From Desulfobacteraceae bacterium (lineage in GTDB: Bacteria > Desulfobacterota > Desulfobacteria > Desulfobacterales > Desulfobacteraceae): a DNA stretch of 62,204 nt. Below the pieces are notes generated by a model, which saw only the letters and a list, made by a program, of their open reading frames with translations, made no database searches and was not told the DNA's origin. This document shows, piece after piece, positions 53,479 through 59,358 of this stretch. The stretch's first letter is position 1; every line of letters starts with the position of its first letter. Location of the stretch: the NCBI GenBank assembly GCA_024225635.1, contig JAAEMK010001146.1, forward strand, positions 1-62,204, in the 5' to 3' direction. The translations under genes were made by a program, and so were the position numbers.

Positions 53479-55476
53479 ATGAAGAAACACAAACTATTCC
53501 TGGCAGGATTCATTATTGCGGGGATATCCATAACACTCTTTTTTATGGGAAAACCGGAACCGACCTATACCCTCGGCGTCATCTCCAATTTTGAAGGGAA
53601 AAACACCCAGTCCGCCGTGGATGCCCTGAGCGCCGTAAAACTTGCCTTTGAGGAATTCAAACTGGAGCACCCGTCAAGCTTCAATTTGCGGATTCTGCCG
53701 GTTAACGACAGCTGGGACCCGGCAAAAATCGGGAACGCCTACGATATATTGAAGGATGAAAGTGATTTCATCCTGTTCTTGACCAGTTCCACGGCTTTTC
53801 TGGCCGTATTTGATGAGGTCGTGTCCCATCCCGGTATGCTCCACCTGCTGGCGGGCAGCATCAACTCCACCATCAGCGGCAGGGATGATAATGTCATCCG
53901 GAACAGTATCGACGACAGGCAGGAACAACAGAACATCGCCGCCTTCCTCGAAGCCAGGAATGCCGGCAAGATCCTTGTTATTCAGGATAACGAAAAGAAC
54001 CTGGCATATAACGGGGTGGCCTTTAAACGGTTTTCCGAATATTATGAGCATGGGGTGGCGCATACCACATTTTCCCCGGCAGTTATGGATCTCAGGTTGC
54101 CCCTGGAAACATTCAGCCGGGGGAATTTCAGGTATGTCTATATCATTGCCGGGGGCTGTCCCAGGGAAGAGGGGATCATCATCCAGCACCTGCGCAATAT
54201 CGATCCGGCGGTTCAGGTCATCACAACCCCCTGGAGCAAGGGGGACGCCTTTATGGAGGCCATGGGGCGAAGCCGGGAGAACGTGATCATCCCCACCTAT
54301 GTCAGGACCTCCAACAGGCAATATCAGGCGTATGTGAAACGCTTTGCTGAAAAATACGGCCCTTCTTCGGGGGAGGCGATCGGAGCGCTTCTCTGCTACG
54401 ACATGGCCAGGATACTCTTCAAGGCGGATGGGGAGACCCGGGAGATACCGGTGATCTTTATCAGCGCCATGGATGATATCACAGACAAGGTCAAGGGCTT
54501 TGCTTTGGGGGCCGTGGACTACATCACCAAGCCGTTTCAGGAAGAGGAGGTGCTTGCCCGGGTGGAAATTCATCTTAAGCTGCGCAGGCTCCGGAAGGTG
54601 CTGAGGGATAAAAATGAGCAGCTCAAGCAGGAAATCGCCGGACGGGTACGTATCCAGGAGCAGATGATCCATACCGAAAAAATGCTCTCAGTGGGCCGGC
54701 TGGCCACGGGAATGGCGCATGAACTCAACAATCCCCTGGCCGGGATGCTGCAGAATGCCCAGGTGATTCAGAACCGGCTCTCAAAGGAGGTGCCGAAAAA
54801 CCGGGATGCGGCCAAAGACGCCGGAATCAGCATGGATGCCCTGGGGCGTTACCTGGAAAACCGGGGCATCCCGAGGATGCTCGAATTGATTATGGAAGCC
54901 GGCGGGCGGGCCGCCTTGGTTGTTGACAACCTGCTCTCCTTCAGCCGCTACAGTGAATCGGCTGTCACACCCGTGGATCTCAAACGGATGATGGATAAAA
55001 CCGTGGCCCTGGCAGAAAACGACTATGAGGTGAAGAAAAAACACGATTTCAGCAAAATAAAGATTATCCGGGAGTATGACCCGGATCTGCCCCCGGTACC
55101 CTGCGATCCCGCCCGCCTACGGCAGGCGATGCTGAATATCCTCAGAAACAGCGTTCTGGCCATGGGGGAACAGACGGTCCGGGAGAGGCCGCCGCAACTC
55201 ATATTGCGGTTGCGGCAGGACAACAGTACGGCAGTGATGGAGGTGGAAGACAACGGCCCCGGCATGGCGGAGGATGTCAGGAAGCTGTGTTCCGAGCCGT
55301 TTTATACCACCCGCAAGGTGGGCGCGGGCGTCGGGCTGGGGCTTTCGGTGGCCTATTTCATCATCACAGAGGGCCACGGCGGTACAATGACCGTTGAGTC
55401 ACAGCCGGGCAGGGGCGCCCGGTTCATCATCCGCCTGCCGCTAACGCAAATGACGGGAACGCCCATAAAATCATAA
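53479..55476 (+). CDS. Chimeric sensor kinase: periplasmic-binding domain joined to half a receiver and a histidine kinase
   Basis: A 665-residue protein. A membrane helix (residues 5-23) is followed by a type I periplasmic-binding fold to about 315 (YTLGVISNFEGKN, then ILVIQDNEKNLAYNG, ending GALLCYDMARILF). Without a second membrane helix it passes into the C-terminal half of a receiver domain (GETREIPVIFISAMDD, GAVDYITKPF), lacking the acceptor Asp. Coiled coil, HisKA with GMAHELNNPLAGML and HATPase with GVGLGLSVAYF follow. The topology conflicts: the sensor would be outside and the kinase inside with only one helix. An in-frame deletion between two former genes at matching LFKADG/RLKADG-like text explains it. 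It may still be expressed. Confidence 0.8.
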   Translation: MKKHKLFLAGFIIAGISITLFFMGKPEPTYTLGVISNFEGKNTQSAVDALSAVKLAFEEFKLEHPSSFNLRILPVNDSWDPAKIGNAYDILKDESDFILFLTSSTAFLAVFDEVVSHPGMLHLLAGSINSTISGRDDNVIRNSIDDRQEQQNIAAFLEARNAGKILVIQDNEKNLAYNGVAFKRFSEYYEHGVAHTTFSPAVMDLRLPLETFSRGNFRYVYIIAGGCPREEGIIIQHLRNIDPAVQVITTPWSKGDAFMEAMGRSRENVIIPTYVRTSNRQYQAYVKRFAEKYGPSSGEAIGALLCYDMARILFKADGETREIPVIFISAMDDITDKVKGFALGAVDYITKPFQEEEVLARVEIHLKLRRLRKVLRDKNEQLKQEIAGRVRIQEQMIHTEKMLSVGRLATGMAHELNNPLAGMLQNAQVIQNRLSKEVPKNRDAAKDAGISMDALGRYLENRGIPRMLELIMEAGGRAALVVDNLLSFSRYSESAVTPVDLKRMMDKTVALAENDYEVKKKHDFSKIKIIREYDPDLPPVPCDPARLRQAMLNILRNSVLAMGEQTVRERPPQLILRLRQDNSTAVMEVEDNGPGMAEDVRKLCSEPFYTTRKVGAGVGLGLSVAYFIITEGHGGTMTVESQPGRGARFIIRLPLTQMTGTPIKS

Positions 55477-55601
55477 AATTCTCTTGCCTTTGCTAACTGC
55501 GGTGGCAAAAAATGACGGCTTTTATCTGCCAAGGGTCTCCGTGAGGAAATCAGTAAAGCGTTTCCATGATTACCAAACCTGGTCTGCCTCTGCCTCTGCC
55601 T

Positions 55602-56399
55602 CTATTCATATTTGCGAAGAATCCTCCTGGATGTTCCATCTTCTTTCATCGCCTTTATTATCTGTGATACTTTTTCCATATAGGACGGATCTTTCAATAC
55701 TTTTTTCGAGAAAGCCAAATAGACCGGCCAGTTCGTTATTATCCAATCCTCCTCTGTTCCGGGTCTTTCAAGGATATTTACTTTGTCATAAAGCCCCATT
55801 CTTTTAAGAATATGGATAACCACAATCTTATTCCCTATAAAAATATCTGTTCTCTCCGCCAGAAGTACCTTAATATTCTGTTCAATTGTAGGTAATCTTT
55901 GAACGCTTTTAAACTGATCATTATCGATTGCACCCTGGAGTCGATCGTAAATATACCCCAGCATCACGCTGATTCTGATATCGCTGACATCTTTCAAATC
56001 TTCATTGATTTTGATTGTTCGCCCTTTTTTTACAAAAAAAACGTTCTCTTCGGAGGTTATATTTATGTCGGGAAAATAAAAGTGTTTAAGACGTTCTTCA
56101 TTGATTCCCGCACAGCAGATGGCATCACTTCTCCCGTATTTTGTAAGATGCAACGCCCGTTTCCAGGGAACGGGAATAATTGAAATTTCGCGTTTAAGGC
56201 GTCTGGCGACTTCCCGGAGAAGTTCGACGGTGGCTCCTGTCAGCTTTCCCTCTTCATCATAATACACCAGAGGAGGGTCAATAGCGGTCATGACTTTCAA
56301 CGGTTGGGCCAGAAGATTACCGTACAGAAGAATGAGTACGGGGAAAAGAAGCAGTAGGCTTCTCCAAATATGTTGAGAATTTTTACAAAAATAACACAT
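55602..56399 (-). CDS. Periplasmic solute-binding protein, family 3
   Basis: A 265-residue exported protein with a signal helix (residues 14-30) and family 3 binding-protein motifs: LKVMTAIDPPLVYYDEEGKL, GATVELLREVARRL, VPWKRALHLTKYGRSDAICC and a C-terminal EDGTSRRILRKYE. AGGAA lies eight bases before the ATG. It stands alone, with no transporter genes, like the other orphan binding proteins of this window; many such proteins in delta-proteobacteria feed sensor kinases. The chimeric kinase converges on it from the left. The 3' flank contains three GCCTCT units in tandem. Confidence 0.85.
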   Translation of the reverse strand: MCYFCKNSQHIWRSLLLLFPVLILLYGNLLAQPLKVMTAIDPPLVYYDEEGKLTGATVELLREVARRLKREISIIPVPWKRALHLTKYGRSDAICCAGINEERLKHFYFPDINITSEENVFFVKKGRTIKINEDLKDVSDIRISVMLGYIYDRLQGAIDNDQFKSVQRLPTIEQNIKVLLAERTDIFIGNKIVVIHILKRMGLYDKVNILERPGTEEDWIITNWPVYLAFSKKVLKDPSYMEKVSQIIKAMKEDGTSRRILRKYE

Positions 56400-56706
56400 A
56401 GACGATTTCCTGTCGGCTTACGGAATCGGCGAATTTTACGGATTTTTCTGTTTAATTTCGTTTGTCGTGGAATTCTCCTTTGAGATTAAATATCCGCAGG
56501 GTTCAACAACCGGTTTTGACCCGTGTAAATATGTTCACTAACGATATAACACTTAAATCTGTATGGCAAACAGAATTCCGGCTATTTCCCGTTAAAATCA
56601 AACCGTGCTTGCAGAAAGACTTTTGCCTTCTATCATTGAACTGAAAAATATCAACCTGGTGCAAATTATCTGTACGGTCTTTAATTCGGGTAAATGTTGT
56701 GATAAG
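56400..56706. other. A/T-rich intergenic region between the binding protein and LysR genes
   Basis: This roughly 300-base gap between divergent genes must hold both promoters. I see A/T-rich DNA but no convincing hexamer pair and no supported coding sequence. Confidence 0.4.
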
Positions 56707-56725
56707 TTAGATTTGTTCTTTCTAA
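56707..56725. promoter_or_regulatory. Candidate LysR-type operator
   Basis: TTAGA and TCTAA form an inverted repeat with a nine-base centre about 75 bases before the LysR gene, close to the T-N11-A pattern expected for LysR-family autoregulation. ATAAGTT flanks it on both sides as a direct repeat. Confidence 0.4.
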
Positions 56726-56798
56726 TAAGTTGGTCAATAAAATTTAACAATGTCGAGTTGGGTCTCGCTTCAAGACCATGACAGAGGAGGAAAACAGG

Positions 56799-57698
56799 GT
56801 GCAGAGTCGTATGACCTTAAGGCAATTGGAACTTTTTCTTGCCCTGGCGGGGACTCCCCATCTGGGCCAGGTGGCGTCGGCCGTGGGACTGACCCCGTCG
56901 GCGGTTTCCATGTCCATCAAAAACCTGGAAGAGACCCTTGAAACAAGGCTGTTTGACAGGATAAACCAGAAGATCATCCTGAATGAAGACGGGCGTCTTT
57001 TCCTTGGCCGGGTGGAGCACCTGATCATGGCGTTGAAGGAGAGTGAGAAAATATTCAGGGATGAGCACCTCCACGGGGAGATCCGCATGGGGGTCAGCTC
57101 CTCCATCGCCAATTACATTCTTCCCCCCATGATTTACCGGTTCATGGAAAAATACGAGGGGGTTTCCTTCAAAATGGAGACGGGCAACACCCGGGAGGTG
57201 GTGGATCTCATCGAAAACGGCCGGGTGGACATGGGCTTTATCGAGGGAGAGTGCCACAGTGTGGGTATTGAAAAGGAAGTGTTTGGAACCGACGAACTCC
57301 TTGTGGTAACCGGGGACAGGGCGCTTGCCCGTAAGAAAAGCTATCCCATGGAGGAGCTGTTGGGCAAACGCTGGATCTTGCGGGAAAAGGGGTCCGGCAC
57401 CCGGGGGGTGTTCATGCGTCACCTGGGCGATCATGCAAAACAGCTGAACATCTTTATGGAACTGGATGAAACCGGCGGGGTGAAGTCAGTGCTTTCAAAC
57501 AAGGACACCCTGGCCTGCCTTTCCCGGTTCAGTGTGAGAAACGAGCTGGAATCCGGGCTCCTATACCGGCTTAATATCGAGGGGCTCACCTTTACCCGCT
57601 CCCTGTATACCATCCGGCACCGGAACAAGTATATAAGTTCCCTTCTCAAGGAGTTTATCTCCTTCACCCGCCATTGCGAAGGGTTCTTTGAGGGGTAA
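56799..57698 (+). CDS. LysR-family transcriptional regulator
   Basis: A 299-residue LysR regulator: winged helix at the start (MTLRQLELFLALAGTPHLGQ, then GLTPSAVSMSIKNLE) and a substrate-binding domain (EIRMGVSSSIANYILPPMIY, then GRVDMGFIEGE). The GTG at 56799 is chosen because GAGGAGG lies eight bases upstream; ATG codons at 56778 and 56811 fit that site less well. It converges on a TauE/SafE-type exporter gene, and the two may be linked in regulation of an anion such as sulfite or sulfoacetate (inference from neighbours). The inducer is unknown. Confidence 0.92.
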   Translation: MQSRMTLRQLELFLALAGTPHLGQVASAVGLTPSAVSMSIKNLEETLETRLFDRINQKIILNEDGRLFLGRVEHLIMALKESEKIFRDEHLHGEIRMGVSSSIANYILPPMIYRFMEKYEGVSFKMETGNTREVVDLIENGRVDMGFIEGECHSVGIEKEVFGTDELLVVTGDRALARKKSYPMEELLGKRWILREKGSGTRGVFMRHLGDHAKQLNIFMELDETGGVKSVLSNKDTLACLSRFSVRNELESGLLYRLNIEGLTFTRSLYTIRHRNKYISSLLKEFISFTRHCEGFFEG

Positions 57699-57726
57699 AG
57701 GCATTGTTTTGTTGTTTATGGACGGC

Positions 57727-58500
57727 CTAAAACGACAGGAGTCCGCTGACGGCCAGGGTCTGCCACACGATTTTCAATCCCATGCCGGCAAGGGCGACAA
57801 ACAGCACCTTACGATAGGAATGCTCATTCAGAAATGAGGAGACCCAGATACCAAGCCTGCTCCCCAGTATCACCGCAGGGGTCGCAACCCCATAGGTGAG
57901 CAAAACGGTTGGTGTGATCAGCCCCGTCACGGCCTTTGCCGCAACAATGAAAACACCTGTTATGATGAACCCTGCCCCCAGGATTCCCTTTACAGCCTGT
58001 GCCGGGCACCCGCTATAGGCAATGTAGGCCGCAAGGGGCGGGCCGTTAAATCCAAACGCCATCCCCAGGGCAGAGGAGAGGATACCGGACAAATACCCCC
58101 ATGCCGGACTGATGGTCCGTTTTCCCCCCTTGTCCGCATGCAGGCTCCACAGGGCATAGACAGCAATGAATGCCCCCATGCCGGCCTTGAGGTAGGTTTC
58201 CGACACATATTTCAACACAACCACGCTCAGGATCACACCGGGGATGGCCCCAATGAAAATCCCTTTCACGTAATTCCATTGGATATATTTCCGAAAAGTC
58301 CAGCCCACCTGGCAATTCAGGGTCAGTACGATCAAGGTGCAACTTGGCACGGCCACGGATAGATCCATGAACGGTGCGATCAAGGGCATGGCGATCATGG
58401 CGGCCCCAAAGCCTGCCACGCCGTTAATAAAACCGCCGGCAAACCAGCCGAACATAATAAATACCAACTCCGGCACATTCACTCCTGTAAGAAAAGTCAT
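57727..58500 (-). CDS. TauE/SafE family membrane protein (sulfite exporter type)
   Basis: A 257-residue membrane protein with about eight helices and the two related halves of the TauE/SafE family: GWFAGGFINGVAGFGAAMIA near the start and GMAFGFNGPPLAAYIAYSG in the second half. Members export sulfite, sulfoacetate or related anions. Its start codon overlaps the stop of a sigma-54 regulator relic (TAATG), so it was once translated with that regulator. There is now no obvious ribosome site of its own upstream, and its expression may be reduced. Confidence 0.9.
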   Translation of the reverse strand: MTFLTGVNVPELVFIMFGWFAGGFINGVAGFGAAMIAMPLIAPFMDLSVAVPSCTLIVLTLNCQVGWTFRKYIQWNYVKGIFIGAIPGVILSVVVLKYVSETYLKAGMGAFIAVYALWSLHADKGGKRTISPAWGYLSGILSSALGMAFGFNGPPLAAYIAYSGCPAQAVKGILGAGFIITGVFIVAAKAVTGLITPTVLLTYGVATPAVILGSRLGIWVSSFLNEHSYRKVLFVALAGMGLKIVWQTLAVSGLLSF

Positions 58501-58699
58501 TACCGCATTTTCCGAAAAATGGTTGTCCTGTTAACGCCCAGCACTGTGGACGCCTGGTTTACAGACCCGTATTTATCCAATGCCTGCCGGATCACCTGCT
58601 TTTCAAGATCGCCCATGATTTCCTTGAGGGATCTTCCGGAGCCGCCAATATGTTTTTAATGTAGGGAGCTATAATCTTATGGTATTTGTTCATTGCCAT
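58500..58699 (-). pseudogene. Relic of a sigma-54-dependent regulator (both ends, middle deleted)
   Basis: The 3' part reads in one frame as SLKEIMGDLEKQVIRQALDK, then VNQASTVLGVNRTTIFRKMR and stop: the Fis-type helix-turn-helix that ends PAS-AAA sigma-54 activators. The 5' part, in another frame, opens MAMNKYHKIIAPYIKNILAA with a plausible start. Between them several hundred codons are missing and the frame shifts near 58640. This looks like an internal deletion of a full regulator that once preceded the TauE gene, whose start overlaps this stop. Confidence 0.7.
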
Positions 58700-58892
58700 A
58701 TCCATTCAGGGGGATTTATTTCAACCTGGCCGGGGAGCTTAAATCCGGCTCAATGACGCACCTTGTGACTGAAACAGGTATTTGTTGTTTCAATGGCTGG
58801 ATGATTACCAGAATTGATGACAAAAGTCTAAGTTTTTATAGGGGGCGCGGCTTCTTCTGCTGTGCTCCCTCCCTTCTGAACGGACGGCTGTA
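58700..58892. other. Intergenic region between two relics
   Basis: About 190 bases with no supported gene on either strand; probably decayed sequence between the regulator relic and the unidentified remnant. Confidence 0.35.
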
Positions 58893-59053
58893 TTACTTGG
58901 AAAAACCAATTTGCTTGGCGATTTCAAGAAGCGGCAGGAACGCATCATCATGTTCGGGTATTTGCAGGCCTCAACCAGGCCGTCTACCCCGGGCAGATTC
59001 CAGAGGTCATTGTCCTCCCGGCCTGAAACAATGTTGCCAGGTTTGACAATCTC
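58893..59053 (-). pseudogene. Unidentified gene remnant with a frameshift
   Basis: On the minus strand a frame reading EIVKPGNIVSGREDNDLW and PGVDGLVEA runs toward a second frame reading PEHDDAFLPLLEIAKQIGFSK and stop. The two pieces join smoothly if one base is shifted near 58960, giving a protein-like C terminus of about 50 residues. No start or upstream part is present. I do not recognise the family. Confidence 0.4.
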
Positions 59054-59133
59054 TTATCAATCAGATAGGAAATGATACAGCATCTGTCTCACATTCCGGG
59101 CAAATAAACAATTTCACACAGGAGTTGATCGAT

Positions 59134-59358
59134 ATGGCATCGGAAAAAACTTTTAAAGTGATCTGTCGTAAATGCGAAAAAACCTTCCATGTCAGGTTCC
59201 CTTTGACAGACCCCCAGGCCAAGGGCACCGGTGATGTCGTCATTGAATGTACCTATTGCACCGCAAGCCAGGTTGTTACCCTTCCCCAGAAGCACATTCA
59301 GGAAGAGCATCTCATACGAGGCCTGAAAGGCAGGGAAGCTGAAGGAGGGGAAATATGA
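59134..59358 (+). CDS. Small zinc-ribbon protein, partner of the CHAT gene
   Basis: A 74-residue protein with two CxxC pairs, ICRKCEKTFHVRF and ECTYCTASQVV, spaced about 28 residues apart like a treble-clef or rubredoxin-type zinc ribbon, followed by a charged helical tail (HIQEEHLIRGLKGREAEGG). AGGAG lies nine bases before the ATG at 59134; a TTG at 59125 abuts that site. The stop overlaps the CHAT gene start as ATGA, so both proteins are made together. That suggests a regulator, sensor or substrate of the protease (inference). It could bind nucleic acid or protein. Confidence 0.82.
   Translation: MASEKTFKVICRKCEKTFHVRFPLTDPQAKGTGDVVIECTYCTASQVVTLPQKHIQEEHLIRGLKGREAEGGEI

Noticed and set aside
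58693-59046. 117-codon plus-strand frame upstream of the zinc-ribbon gene
   Set aside because: Composition is irregular, there is no ribosome site, and the minus strand carries recognisable relic coding text there.
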